A stretch of DNA of 64,000 bases from Butyriboletus loyo (Eukaryota > Basidiomycota > Agaricomycetes > Boletales > Boletaceae): the NCBI GenBank assembly GCA_038093515.1, contig JBBPSI010000063.1:60449-124448 (forward strand), given 5' to 3'. Below, one piece after another: positions 50,216 to 61,414 of this stretch. Under the pieces are notes generated by a model. The model saw nothing but the letters and a program-made list of their open reading frames with translations, was not told where the DNA came from and made no database searches. Every line of letters starts with the position of its first letter. Position 1 is the stretch's first letter. Both the position numbers and the translations under genes were made by a program.

Positions 50216-51573
50216 ATGTCGTCGAGTGATACTGGCCATGCGCTATCTCCTGACTGTGTAGCTGCCGTTCGCCACGTGCGCTACCATAGCGGTATGCCTT
50301 TTGCGGGTTATATAGTTTGCATGTTGCTGATCCGATTCCCAGTCGCATGTCTCACTCTTTTGGTCTGGCATTGCTTTCTAACATTCCATCAGGACGTTCA
50401 ATATATTTGGACGTGCGTATCCAGTCAAGTCGTCATCCAGGTCAGCTTCCTCACACTAGCTTCTCGATGCCTACAGTATGCGGAATAAGAACCCCTTGAA
50501 GTGGGCATACTTCTTTCTTCGCTATGTTGTCATACTCGCATGTGTGTGAGTACATTGCAACCCGTCCAATCCTCGTCTCGTCAATATTCATTGATTTAAA
50601 TTTAGAATACACAACTGGTTGATGGGATCATTGGCAGATGGCAGTAACCCCCCTCTGCTCTGCAGCATGTGGTACAACTATGCCATAGCTCTCATGCAAA
50701 TTCTTGCAAGTTTGCTGGAGCTTATTTTGGCCGTTCGCGGTAAGTCTAATGTGATTTCTCTGTCAGATGATGCAGTTTGACTGGACAAAACCCACAGTAT
50801 TTGCTCTGTATAATCGATCCAGAGCGATAGCTTTCGTACTTGTCATGTTGATTTTGACGGAATTTGTGGGGACAATGAGAGTTTTATGGTTGCGGAGCGG
50901 CGCAGCCTTTTACCAGACGTGCCTTCTAATACAACTAGCCGAGGAAGGCAGGGATCAGACGTGAGTCCTCGCTCTGCCATTTGATGGGAGAGTGCTTACA
51001 ATCAACGGGTCTGCTTAGCATATTAGGGTTCATCATTCATTGCATGCTTATTAGCCTGACGATGTTCAAGTACTTCCTCGCTTTCAGGACAAGTCGGAAC
51101 GGGACGTCCCTTGTATCACTCGTGGTTCGTGATGGCAGCATGATATATGCGACAATTTCTTGTGAGTAGATGTCACCACCGACAGTCGCATCCATCAGCT
51201 CAGTACTGGTCCGATAACCTAGTCGTATCAGTGTTGATAATATGTAGTCTGGAGCACAAGCGAGGAATTGCTTTATTTTTGTTCGCATGCTTTGTTTGGC
51301 GTTGATCTGCGTGTTGCTGATGCTTGGCCTTTGCTTCCCCCCCACAATTCAGCTGGAGCGTGTCTCTGTTCAGTATCTCAGTATGACCATATTTACTAGT
51401 AGTGTTGGGAGTGCCTTTGCTCATGACATTTCGTCCAGGGGTGTCGGATGATACTAGGCATGGAGCGCTTCGCAAGAAAGGAGATAGCGATAGAATACCC
51501 CCTGCCAGTGCTCACCAGCCTGATTAGCATGGGAGAAATTGGATCTGGTAGGCGGGATCGGTCTGCCCACTAG
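50216..51573 (+). CDS. DUF6533-like seven-helix membrane protein, copy B
   Basis: Nine exons join in frame to 291 residues: 50216-50291, 50343-50412, 50477-50545, 50606-50739, 50798-50960, 51019-51161, 51223-51280, 51353-51380 and 51439-51573. Seven hydrophobic segments are spread along the protein, starting with VACLTLLVWHCFLTFHQ. The signature FHQDVQYIW plus NPLKWAYFFLRYVVILAC identifies DUF6533. RVFALYNRSRAIAFVLVML and RDGSMIY follow, and the end is WSVSLFSIS, GCRMILGMERFARKEIAIEY. The same rare-looking donor (TTTTT then GTT) is used for the eighth intron in copies A, B and C, which confirms the model. It is tail-to-tail with copy C. Function unknown. Confidence 0.82.
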
Positions 51574-52005
51574 CCTCATTGCTCCCAGTTCGGACTATTT
51601 AGCACAGCGTGGCTAAAAGTCTAGCAAGTGTTGTTATAAACGGCATCAATCGCCAGTGTATCTTTTCGGGGCCATGCACGTGCCAGTGTCACATAGCTGA
51701 TTCTTTGCTGCTGGAAATTTCACCACCCTCCTTGTAGTTGTTTTAAATGTTGTAAATGATGCGGGGCAAGCTATAGGTCCCATATGCCAACACTACTGAC
51801 CTTTTTTTTTCTTCTTGTTGCTCCTCGAGATCTGCCACAGTGAGACTATATCCAGTGTCTGAATGCCATGTTTCTGACACATAACGTTGCAAGTGACGGT
51901 AAAAGAAACGACCATTGTCGTGTAGGATCAATGCATCGTTACCCTATATTATCACCATTTCTACTGTACTGTCTCATACCAATATGTACCAGACTCTTTT
52001 GCATT
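51574..52005. other. Spacer at the centre of the B/C inverted pair
   Basis: About 430 bases between the convergent ends of copies B and C. Sequence just after each stop is still similar between the two copies. No gene is seen. Confidence 0.5.
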
Positions 52006-53378
52006 CTATGCGAAATAGCCACCGTGACGATGGGGCCAGACAGCGGATCGATCCCACCTACCAGAGTCAAATGTTTCGACGCTAAATTGGCTGGTGAGGA
52101 CTGGCAGGGAGTATTCTATCGATGTCTCCTTTCTTGCGAAGCGCTCCATGCTTAGTATCATGTGGCACCCCTATACAACACATATGTCACGGGTGAGCGC
52201 ATTCCAAAAACTAGATGTGGTCGTACTGAGATACTGAACAGAGACACGACCCAGCTGAATTGTAGAAAGGAAAGGGCTAAGCATCGGCGACACTCGAAGC
52301 CAAAAAAGGAACACAAACAAAAATATCGCAACTTCTCGCTCGTTCCTCAAGCCACATACTACCAACAGTGACAAGAGTATTACTGGGTCATCGGATCAGT
52401 ACCGAGCTGACGGTGCGATTGTCGTTGACGGACTACTCACAAGAAATTGTAACATACATCCTGCCGCCATCACGAACCACGAGTAAGATAAGTGGGGTCC
52501 TATTCCAACCCGCCCTGAAAGCGACGAAGTACTTGAATAATGGCAAGCCAAAAAACACGCAATGGATGATGAACACTAATATGCTAGGAGGCTCCGCTGA
52601 TTATAGGCATCCACAACAGCAGAGCTAGGACTCACATTTGATCCCTGGCATACCCGGTCAACCGTAGTAGAAGACACGTCTGATAAAAGGCTGGGCCTTT
52701 CTGCAACCATAGCATTCTTATTGTCCCCGCAACTTCCGTCACGATCAAGATCAGCAGCAGGAAAGCAATCGCTCTGGATCGATTATATAAAGCAAATACT
52801 GTGGGCTTGGTCCAACCGAACTGCATCTCGCAATATAGAAATCACATTAGACTTACTGCGAGCGGCCAATATGAGCTCGACCAAATTTGCAAGAATCTGT
52901 GTGAAACCTGGGACATAGACGTGCCATATGATGCAAAGCATGGAAGGGTTACTGCCATCTGCCAACTGTGCGATCAACCTGTCGTGCATTCTAAGTTGAA
53001 ATCGGTCAGTCTTGTCGAGATGGGTATGTGATGCGTTGCAATGCACTCACACGCATGCCAGTACGACGACATAGCGAAGAAAGAAGTACACCCACTTCAA
53101 TGGGTTGTTATTCTGCATACTGTAGGCATCGAAAAAATAGTGTGAGGAAGCTGACTTGAACGATGACCAGACCGGATACACACGTCCAAATATACTGAAC
53201 ATCCTGATCGAGTGTTAGCAAGCAGTGCCAGATCAGAAAGGTGAGAGATGCAACTGGGGGTCGTATCAGCACCATCCAAAACACCAGGCCTCTAAAACAT
53301 ACCGTGATGGTAGCGCACGTCGCGAACAGCAGCTGCACACGCTGGAGCTATCGCACTGTTGGCATCACCCGAAGACAT
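52006..53378 (-). CDS. DUF6533-like seven-helix membrane protein, copy C
   Basis: It has the same nine-exon plan as copy B on the opposite strand. Exon 1 starts at ATG 53378 (MSSGDANSAIAPACAAAVRD). Exon 2 gives VASLTFLIWHCLLTLDQD and DVQYIW, exon 3 NPLKWVYFFLRYVVVLAC. Later exons give VFALYNRSRAIAFLLLIL, GCHMILSMERFARKETSIEY and a tail running to TAG at 52006-52008. Exon 1 and the first intron are almost identical to copy D at 63.7 kb, far closer than to A or B. That points to a recent C-D duplication. No frame break is seen in the exons checked. Confidence 0.75.
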
Positions 53379-53559
53379 CTTGCAAAAGCAGAACCTTTGT
53401 CACAAGGGACTGATTGATATATGTGACGGTTTGGTGTGAGGACGTGGGGTTGGAAATATCGGCGCTAAGTGATCCGATCATTGGACAGCTTTGTATGACC
53501 TTGGGTACCCCCAATACGATGCGTCCCTCGTTGATCACACGTTGGCGACACGGTGCTGC

Positions 53560-53790
53560 GATTGAAAGGGACGCTGTCGTAAGACGGTGAACCTCCGCAT
53601 CACGTACTCACTCGTATCGAAAACCAGAGGCTTTCTGAGTTCCATCAGAACAGTGAGTTGATGACTTCGTCATTCATCGTGGAACAAGTGCGTGTGGAAC
53701 TTCCAGCCTGAGGCTCGCGTCTCGCCGGACGGCCTTGATTGAGCTGGGATACATATTCACTTGGTCTTTGTGAGTCTAGCGGCGTCGGTG
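53560..53790 (+). pseudogene. Fragment matching the frame upstream of copy D
   Basis: Upstream of copy C, plus-strand sequence aligns with the minus-strand frame 63,296-63,529 upstream of copy D. The shared block includes TCATTC...GGAACAAGTGCGT, CAACTTCCAG/GAACTTCCAG and ACGGCCTTGAT. Here a TGA follows soon after the start of the alignment, so this copy is not a working frame. Confidence 0.6.
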
Positions 53791-54175
53791 TGCTTCCAAG
53801 TGATTGACCATCTCGACGGGAGGAAATCTATCGAGCGGATGAACACACGCGACATTATTCTCGCGGCTTACCTTGCTTCAAATTGCAGCGCCGTGAGCGA
53901 TCGTGGCCCATGGATTACATAAGTATATGTCGACCTGGCACATTTGTACTTACAGCGGAGACGGCGAAATTTATGTTGTATCATAGTAACGTTCTAGCCC
54001 AGGGTCAGTTGAACACCGATTCAAGTATGACACCGAGTGTAGTGGAAAGTCCGAAATCAGCTGATGACGAAATCGGGGGTGACATCGGAGTATGACACAG
54101 TTTCTAGGACTTACAATATTCTCAGCAGGAACCGATCCCGTGTAACTGGAACTTTCAGCCTGATCAACCGCCAAG

Positions 54176-54430
54176 TCAACGACTTGCTATGGATAATCGC
54201 TCAGCAAGCGAGTATGCTTCGCCGCCGTCCTTGAGAAATGAGTGCAGAGTGCCGCTTGGCATCCATGCAGATACTATGGCATCTAATGGTCCGAACCCCT
54301 TTGCCACACCAAGGAATGGAACGGTGTATCGGTAACAATACATCAATGTTAATGTGCTGAGTTCGGCGCTAACGGGAAAACCCTGTTCATCGCGTTCAAC
54401 TCGGCTGCTGAAGGGGAAGCAGCACCCCAT
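54176..54430 (-). pseudogene. Protein kinase domain fragment
   Basis: This minus-strand frame encodes about 85 residues containing PFLGVAKGFGPLDAIVSAWM and PSGTLHSFLKDGG, then LAERLSIAS. This is the hinge and following helix of the tyrosine-kinase-like domains common in agaricomycetes. The lysine strand upstream and the HRD and DFG segments downstream are missing, so only the middle of the N-lobe/C-lobe junction is left. It is probably a dead fragment, or one exon of a gene I could not assemble. Confidence 0.55.
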
Positions 54431-55054
54431 TGACTTGACTGCGGCCTAGAGGCTTATGCATCACGTAAGTGTTCCTGTAAATGGGGGATCAACGTGCCGT
54501 AGATAATGAGCTGGAAAGCTCCCTGTACTTGCACTTGTACACATCTGCGGCCGCTGTATAAGATGACGAGTTCTCAGTCTATCCGATCGGTCAGGTTGAC
54601 CAATCTGCGTCCACTAGATCCGTTGGGCGCATTCAATATCTTGGTGTCAGCTGTGGTGGATGAGTAAAGACGAATCTGCTGGCACTCGAGATTGCATTGC
54701 TGGTATGAGGTAACTCGGTTTAGGGGGTAAAAACAAAGGGAGACACTAGGAAAAGCGCTAGGGCGCTACGAGACGGTGGAAGCCGTTCCGAGGATGACTC
54801 GACAGTATGATGATGGGGTGAATCGTCAAAGAAGTGAATCGTCCACCTCTCCCACTGTGTCTTCAAGATTGACGAAAGCAATTGATGTTCAGTCACCAAA
54901 TTATGATTCCGGGGCGGAAGAAGGATGTATTGATGATGATGGACTTGACAGGAAAAGTCAAGTGATTCGCACGATCACGTTGATCTCTGGAGGAGACACT
55001 CCTTTGCAAGGTGGCTCGTCCACTGCTTCCTCAAGGCCTCATCGTCCACTTCCA
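54431..55054. other. Flank upstream of the UBE2G1-type E2
   Basis: A Ser/Asp-rich frame from ATG 54,794 is open and in phase with the E2 start at 55,055, so a longer N-terminus is possible. Other members of the family start near the shorter site, which is preferred. Confidence 0.45.
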
Positions 55055-55964
55055 ATGTCACGTTCACCAGCACCACAGTCATCCAACACTCTCCTTCTTC
55101 GCCGCCAGCTTACAGAGCTTACGAAACGTCCTGTCGAGGGCTTTTCCGCAGGTACGGACAATGCTCCGTCACGGTGTTGATCTCCAACGGATTCCTGACA
55201 GAATTATGGGCAAAGGACTTGTTGATGACAACAATCTATATGAATGGGAAGTCATGGTTATCGGGTGAGTCGTTTCTGTGGGTTCACTGCGCCGTGCCAC
55301 CTTACTGATCTCCTCGCAAGGCCACCCGATACTCTCTAGTGAGTACTTCTGTCACCAGATATGTGTTCTGCTGCTGATCCTCTTTCTCACCCAGCGAGGG
55401 TGGTTTCTTCAAGGCCCGATTGACTTTTCCATCCGAGTATCCTTTGCTGCCTCCCAAGATGAGGTTCCTTACTCCGATGTGGCACCCGAACAGTTGAGTC
55501 ATCTTTGAGCCAAGAAACGATCTAGATATTGAAATGCGGCGCAGTCTACCCAGATGGCGTCGTCTGTATTTCGATCTTGGTGAGGATCGTGCAGAATCAT
55601 TCGAATTAGACTCATCGAATCTTGATCAGCATGCACCTGGTGATGACCAGTATGGTTATGAAGACGCCGGTGAACGATGGATGCCCGTTCATACGGTGGA
55701 GACCATTGTGCGGTTGTCCTTGAATCTCTTGATTGCGGAGGCTCATCATTGTGCACAACAGCTCATCAGCGTGATCTCTCTATTATCTTCGGACACCCCC
55801 AACACGGACAGCCCGGCCAACGTGGATGCAGCCAAAGAAGTCCGCACCGACCCAGTTGGTATGTCTCTCTACACACCCAGGATCACGACAACTTACGGAT
55901 AGAGATAGCTTACAAGAAGAAGGTGCGACGGTTGGTGCGGCGTTCTGCAGAGGAAGCGATGTAG
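55055..55964 (+). CDS. Ubiquitin-conjugating enzyme E2, UBE2G1 type
   Basis: Eight exons (55055-55151, 55216-55264, 55321-55338, 55395-55492, 55545-55579, 55630-55715, 55770-55858, 55903-55964) give 177 residues. The order matches UBE2G1: LLLRRQLTELTKRPVEGFSA, GLVDDNNLYEWEVMVIGPPD, YEGGFFKARLTFPSEYPLLP, MWHPN, the active-site cysteine in GVVCISIL, the acidic insertion APGDDQYGYEDAGERW, HTVETIV, and DSPANVDAAKEVRTD. The normally conserved Trp after AAKE is Val here. Exon 3 is only 18 bases. Like UBC7-type E2s it probably makes K48 chains for degradation, but its ligase partners are not known from sequence. Confidence 0.9.
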
Positions 55965-56127
55965 TTCAGTGTTGTTTTCGTACTCGTGCCCATAGAATAG
56001 TTGTGTATCCTTGTTTTTGCGACCCGTATGCCTATTCACGTGACCTATGGGTGAGGAGGCTACGGCACTGTTTCATCCTTCTCAATTCCATTCACCTCGA
56101 CCCCACCTCCACAACAATCCCGACGAA

Positions 56128-57839
56128 ATGTCTGAACAAGCTGGCGAGGCGAGTCCGTCCAAGGTTTTTCGTAGATCTGACCATAACAAACATAAATGTA
56201 AATCTGCACGTATGTCGAACATCCAATTCCAACAACTCTCCCATGACTCTATAGGCTGTGCCCGCAGCGCAGAAGGGCAGCTGGACGTCGTTTCTGAAGT
56301 CGTCAGTCAGAGCTCCTGTGCGAATCCTCTAACATGCTGAACCATGTATCCTCACAGCCTCGCCGGATTTACGGGAGATCTGTCGGCCATGACTGCCCCG
56401 CCGTTCATCTTGTCACCCACGTCGCTCACTGAATTTCCTGGTGTGTCTCCTTGCGTGAGAGTGGTAATCGACACTAATTTACTCGTAGCCTATTGGTGTG
56501 AACGCCCGGGGCTATTTGCGAAGATCGCGGAAGGCAAGACAGAAGAAGCCCGTGCATTGGCTGTGCTGCGATGGTTCATTGTAATGCTTGTTCCAAGTTC
56601 TTGCGCTTGTCGGAGCTCATCCAAACTCTTTTTAGAGTACCCTCAAAGGCCAATATACATCACGCAATGAATCGATGGGATCTGAGAAGAAGTAAGTCAC
56701 GTCCAGTTACATATCAGTCCAAGGCTTAATTGTGAACCAGGCCTCTGAATCCTGTGCTCGGAGAGTGAGTATATTACCAATGCTTGGGGTGTTAGCTGAC
56801 AACCTCAGGTTGTTCCACGGCTACTGGCCGGAGACGAAGGAACGGGGCGGCAAGACTACCCTAGTTGTTGAACAAGTCTCACATCACCCTCCCATTACTG
56901 CCTATTGCATAGCAAATAATGCAAAGGGCATTGTGTTGAATGGCCACAACGCCCAAAAGACAAGCTTCAGCGGTCCGTAGCTGGTTGTACTCCTTTGTGC
57001 ATTTGCACAACAGTCTGACACACATAGCCAGGTGGTAGCATTATCGTTAAGCAGGTCGGTCATGCCATCCTGACGGTTGCTCTTCCATCTGGTGGGAAGG
57101 AAGAGTATTTGATCACCTTTCCACGTCTTCGTATCGATGGTCTCTGGTATGGCTCTCCATATATCGAGCTAGTCGACACGAGTCACATCCAGGGGTCGAA
57201 CGGTTGGCAATCCGTGGTACGATCGCTGTCTGTGTCGAGCATTCACACGCTCACGAGAACATGTTAGATCGAGTACAAGGGCAAGGGGTACTTTTCTGGA
57301 ACCTCCCACTCGTTTAAAGCAACAGTTACGCATCCTGCGCACTCCTCTGAGCGTGTTATCCAAGGAACGTGGCACACCACGTCGACGGACAAGTCAACTG
57401 GTGCCACCTTTCACGATGTTACAACTCCAAAGGAAGAAGTGACTGTCGCACCCGTCGAAGAACAAGGTGAATGGGATAGCAGGCGCTTGTGGAATGGTGT
57501 TGCCAAGGGAATCAGGGAAGGTGACTTTGACTCGGCTGCAAAAGAGAAAAGCAGGATTGAGGTGCGTTTCATTATTGCTACTCCGAGGGGCAATGACGAT
57601 GTCTGGTTTCAGAACGAACAAAGGCAAAGACGGCGAGATGAAGCTGCAGCTGGGACCACATGGGGTCTGAAACATTTCGAGCACATCGACGAAGACCCTA
57701 CTTGTTAGTATTTATTTTGACACTTTAATTCTTCATGTCACACCAACCCTCCTCAGATGAGCGCCTCGCAGCGCAGTTCTCTGGAAATCCTGCCACAGAG
57801 GACGCTTATGTTTACTTGAACAACGGTCCATTAGAGTAG
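56128..57839 (+). CDS. Oxysterol-binding protein, KES1/OSH4 type
   Basis: This lipid-transfer protein moves sterol and phosphatidylinositol 4-phosphate between membranes. First exons are 56128-56163, 56255-56301, 56358-56440 and 56489 onward. It ends at TAG 57837-57839. The ORD domain is nearly the whole protein: SWTSFLKSLAGFTGDLS, APPFILSPTSLTEFP (the lid region), NPVLGELFHGYW and the family signature EQVSHHPPITAY. Later come FPRLRIDGLWYGSPYIEL and RRLWNGVAKGIREGDFD, and the protein ends in NNGPLE. The absence of PH or ankyrin domains places it with the short OSH4-OSH7 group. It is convergent with the pseudouridine synthase gene, with 173 bases between stops. Confidence 0.94.
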
Positions 57840-58012
57840 AAGCATGATATCCTTGTGCTATCTCAACCATCGGAGGATACACTACGACTGCAACACGACT
57901 GTTAGATGTCTGCAGTCAATTTTTGCTTGGCCTTACCGTTCCCCTATTGCCTGTATTCAACGAACGGGAATTAATTTTTTCTTTCACTGCGCATCGAAGC
58001 GGACACGAACAG

Positions 58013-59635
58013 CTACTCGTTATCAGCAGTGCCATTATATGCCACATCCGCTCTCTCAGTTCTACGACTACCTTTTCCAGTCCGCCAACGTGCATTGGCA
58101 ACCTCGACATGATCGAGCCTCTTTCGCAGAATTATCGGGACGTATTTAGCTCCCCTTCTATATGTACCACCGCCTAGGGGCACACCAAGCACCGGAGGCC
58201 CCTTGTTCACTAGCAATGGAATTGTCGACGTCGTCAGTCCTGTCGCACTGAATGGGAAGTACCGAGGAGGTGGTGGATGATACTGAGCGGTAGCTGCTAG
58301 GAAATGCGCTTCGAGGGTGGTATGAATGAGGGAACGCTGGTGTACAGAATGCAACTGATGATACAGGTCGCCCTTGGTCCTCGCTTCCTCGTCCCCGTTG
58401 TCATCATCGCCCGTTTGCCACCGTAGGTCCGAGTCTGCGAATGCACAATCCCAAAGCATGAGCGGTAGTGCATCTGCCATTTGGTATTCCGGTTTTCGGT
58501 CGACGATGGGGAGGGGTAAATCGATGGAGGAGGAAAGAGAACACTCGGATCCATCGACGTTCATCAGCGTGGGCACGATCGACGGGGATTCAAGACCTGC
58601 ACCGACGAGAAACAAGATGGCCATGATGTGCCGGACTTGATGATACAGAAACGCAGAACCGACGAGGTCCAAGACGTACACCCGTCCCGAAACAAGGGCG
58701 ATGTCGGCTTTCATGATCCGACGACGAAAGTCGGTGATCTGTTTCCCCGGGTCTAGTTTGGACAGATTACGAAAATCGTGTTCGCCGACGAGGGCGGTGG
58801 CGGCGTGTTGCATGAGCGTGATGTCGAGGTCGTGTGCGGTGAAAAAATACTTGTAATGTCGATGTTTGCAGTTGAATCGGGCAGAAAAGCCGGGGGATAC
58901 AGGGGACCAGGCGAGAACGCGGATAGTTGGCGGAAGCAGGCGGTTGAGGATGGAAACGTAATGTAGCTCCTCGGTGCGCAGAGGTGGGACGGACGAGTTC
59001 GAAGGAGGTTCGTCGACGAGGTCAAGCGATGGGAGTTCCGGGGATACTTGGTCGACGTCTGACGTCGCGTCGGGTACAGTATCCAGCAGTCCTGCGGTGG
59101 ACGAATTCGTGACTGTCGGTTCAGACGCCGGGGCGGGTTCTGGTTCCGCGCTGTGGTCGACTGCCGGGAGCGCGCTCCTCACCCAGAGCGAGACGACTTG
59201 TCCAGCAGCGCTCACACCTACGTCGGTCCTGCCGCACCTCTCCCACCCACATCCGTCCAAACCAGCCTCTACATCTACCAATCGCGCCTTTGCGAACGCC
59301 TGGAAGAGCACCTCCTCGACGGTCGGCAACGGGGTAGGGTCGATCTGATACGCCAGACCATTATATTCCCATCCCGAATAGCAAAACTGGACCGCGATCT
59401 TGCGAGCGGGATGGTCTTTGAAATGGAACGGGCGTCCACCGGTGGTTCCGGGAGAGAGGCCGTGCTTCGGGGGACGGTTGTGACGATGAGGACTCGCTTT
59501 GGCGCGTTTCTCGAGCTCGGTGAGACGCGCGATGAGCTCCTCCTTTGACCAGGTCTCGTAGTTGGGCGACATGACCGGTATGTGAGCCTTTGACGGCAAG
59601 TGGTGATAGCGAAAAGAAAATCTTCCGAATCGCAT
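58013..59635 (-). CDS. DEG1: tRNA pseudouridine synthase DEG1/PUS3
   Basis: This single-exon gene of 540 residues modifies positions 38/39 of the tRNA anticodon arm. The N-terminal helix MSPNYETWSKEELIARLTEL and the start of the catalytic domain KIAVQFCYSGWEYNGLAYQ are typical of the TruA/PUS3 family. The catalytic aspartate is in CGRTDVGVSAAGQVVSL. Also present are NCKHRHYKYFF, ATALVGEHDFRNLSKLD and AFLYHQVRHIMAILFLVGAG. An acidic Ser/Pro insert of about 50 residues interrupts the domain after residue 165. The ATG used precedes a basic stretch (MRFGRFSFRYHHLPSKAH). A second ATG 21 codons in may be the real start. Lack of introns is unusual for this window. Confidence 0.94.
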   Translation of the reverse strand: MRFGRFSFRYHHLPSKAHIPVMSPNYETWSKEELIARLTELEKRAKASPHRHNRPPKHGLSPGTTGGRPFHFKDHPARKIAVQFCYSGWEYNGLAYQIDPTPLPTVEEVLFQAFAKARLVDVEAGLDGCGWERCGRTDVGVSAAGQVVSLWVRSALPAVDHSAEPEPAPASEPTVTNSSTAGLLDTVPDATSDVDQVSPELPSLDLVDEPPSNSSVPPLRTEELHYVSILNRLLPPTIRVLAWSPVSPGFSARFNCKHRHYKYFFTAHDLDITLMQHAATALVGEHDFRNLSKLDPGKQITDFRRRIMKADIALVSGRVYVLDLVGSAFLYHQVRHIMAILFLVGAGLESPSIVPTLMNVDGSECSLSSSIDLPLPIVDRKPEYQMADALPLMLWDCAFADSDLRWQTGDDDNGDEEARTKGDLYHQLHSVHQRSLIHTTLEAHFLAATAQYHPPPPRYFPFSATGLTTSTIPLLVNKGPPVLGVPLGGGTYRRGAKYVPIILRKRLDHVEVANARWRTGKGSRRTERADVAYNGTADNE

Positions 59636-60049
59636 CACCGAATCGAGTTAGGTTTCAACTGCTTACTAGCCGCGAGTTCGAAGCGACCATCGACCACTTT
59701 CAATCGTTGTACTCGACTGGTCTGTAGAGCTTGATTACAGACTGGGGAACGGTCGAAGATGAAATTGTACAGTTTATACAGACGAAACGGGGAGTACAGT
59801 TCTTCGTGGCCCCTGGCGTACATCTTCAATCGTCACTAGACTTGTACCCGGGGTTTCGGATTGGTCAACTCCTTCTACGTGCGAGCCCTTCCGCGCGACG
59901 TGGTCCAACTAGGGATGCTAATGAGCATTCACCATTGCCCGATGGAGACCGTATCGCAACCATCCAGTACATTTCGGGTATGTATATCTTACATGGAATA
60001 TACTGTGAATATATTTATAGTCCTTCGTACCGGACCCTCGATCGTTCTT

Positions 60050-61414
60050 TCAGACGTACTTCTGCAGGATATCATAGTGACCAGGTCTAGCCAACGAGTC
60101 ATCAACGACGCCGGTCAGAATCGACACAACAACCACTACTCACCGGTACAGTAAAACTAGTGGCTCAGCACCGCCCGACGCGTGCTCTGAAAAATCGACA
60201 AAGTTGACCTGGCCGTCTGCGGCATGTCCATCCAGGTAGGCAACTTTGACATGGACGTTCAACGCTTGAGCGAGAGCAGCCACCTGGACATGATCTTTTT
60301 TTTTCGAAATGTGGTAGTCTGTCGCTGAAGACATGCAGGTACACTCACCTGCCTCTTTTCCAAGTGGTTCCACGAATCGCCTGCAGAAATCGTCGACGGA
60401 GGTTTGCATTTGGGACTCGGGGTCGAAAAGAAAGTCTGCAAATTGTTCATCGACGCGCATTTGGGCGGAAGTCAGCAGACGCATGTACATCACGATATAG
60501 TTGGACGCTAGGGAGACAGGTGAGAAAGACAGACACTACAACTCGATTGTGAACGTACTCGCTGGGTCCACGAAACTTTGCCAAAGCTCTTCCATTGCGT
60601 TTGTACGGCTTGCATGATGAGGTTGAGCCAAGCTCTGGAGGATCTCATAAGGTTGTCCGTAGACACAATCATCGAAACCGGCATTCGCGAGCATGTCCCG
60701 GGTTGCAGCTAACCGATCTTCTTTATTATGCCCCAGAAACCTTATAAGGCGGTCCAGGTGAGCAAACGCCAACGCTAAAGAGCTGAAATGCATAAAAAGT
60801 GAGATCACAATGGATATAGTAGAGTCACCTCGATAGAAACAATCACCATCGCCTAAAGAAGTGAATAAAAATAGTGAGATATCCGATCGCGTCACAGGCG
60901 GGGATGAAAACCAACCTTTAGCACGAATTATGATCCTATATCCTTGAGTGATCAGGGTATCTATCTGAGCGAGAAAATTGGGGGAATTGGAGTATTCATC
61001 TCGCAGGGCAGAGGTGGGTTCGGGCGGAGAGACCAGAGGACGCTCCGAATCCATGCTTTCCTCAAGGAGCCTCTGTAGAGAGCCGTCACGGGTGGTTCCG
61101 ATGCGACTGATCGAGTATACCTACTTGATTCATTTCATAGAGCTGTGCCTGTGTCAAATCAGAGATGTCTGAAGGCGAAGGTGTAAGCCGTTCAGTTAGT
61201 TGCGCCACAAAGGTTTCACGTACCCATATCCTCCGGCAAGATAGGATGTCCGCTAAGAAACGGTTCCGGTTCGGCTGCCCGACCGTCCATATCATCGGGT
61301 AAATCGGTGCTTCTCAACCTCGCTGCAACAACCGTCAACGTGAACGCCAAAAGATACTGTGGACTTACGTGGACTGGGCAGTTTTGCGCCCTCGGGACGA
61401 TTAGAGGTGGCCAT
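60050..61414 (-). CDS. Otubain-type ubiquitin thioesterase (OTU family C65)
   Basis: This deubiquitinase cleaves ubiquitin chains. About ten exons start at ATG 61414 (MATSNRPEGAKLPSPR) and end with TGA at 60050-60052. After an acidic N-terminal region come the OTUB elements: ITQGYRIIIRAKG spliced to GDGDCFYRALAFAHLDRLIR, which holds the catalytic Asp and Cys. MRLLTSAQMRVDEQFADFLF, FCRRFVEPLGKEADHVQVAA and LAQALNVHVKVAYLDG follow. The last exon restores YRPGHYDILQKYV with the catalytic His. This is the arrangement of OTUB1/OTUB2. The end of the N-terminal region corresponds to the OTUB1 part that inhibits E2s such as UBC13, but conservation there cannot be judged by eye. Confidence 0.9.

Noticed and set aside
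54776..55054. Longer N-terminus for the UBE2G1-type E2
   Set aside because: The frame is open, but the extra residues are disordered and absent from the family. ATG 55055 gives the standard length. RNA data could reverse this.
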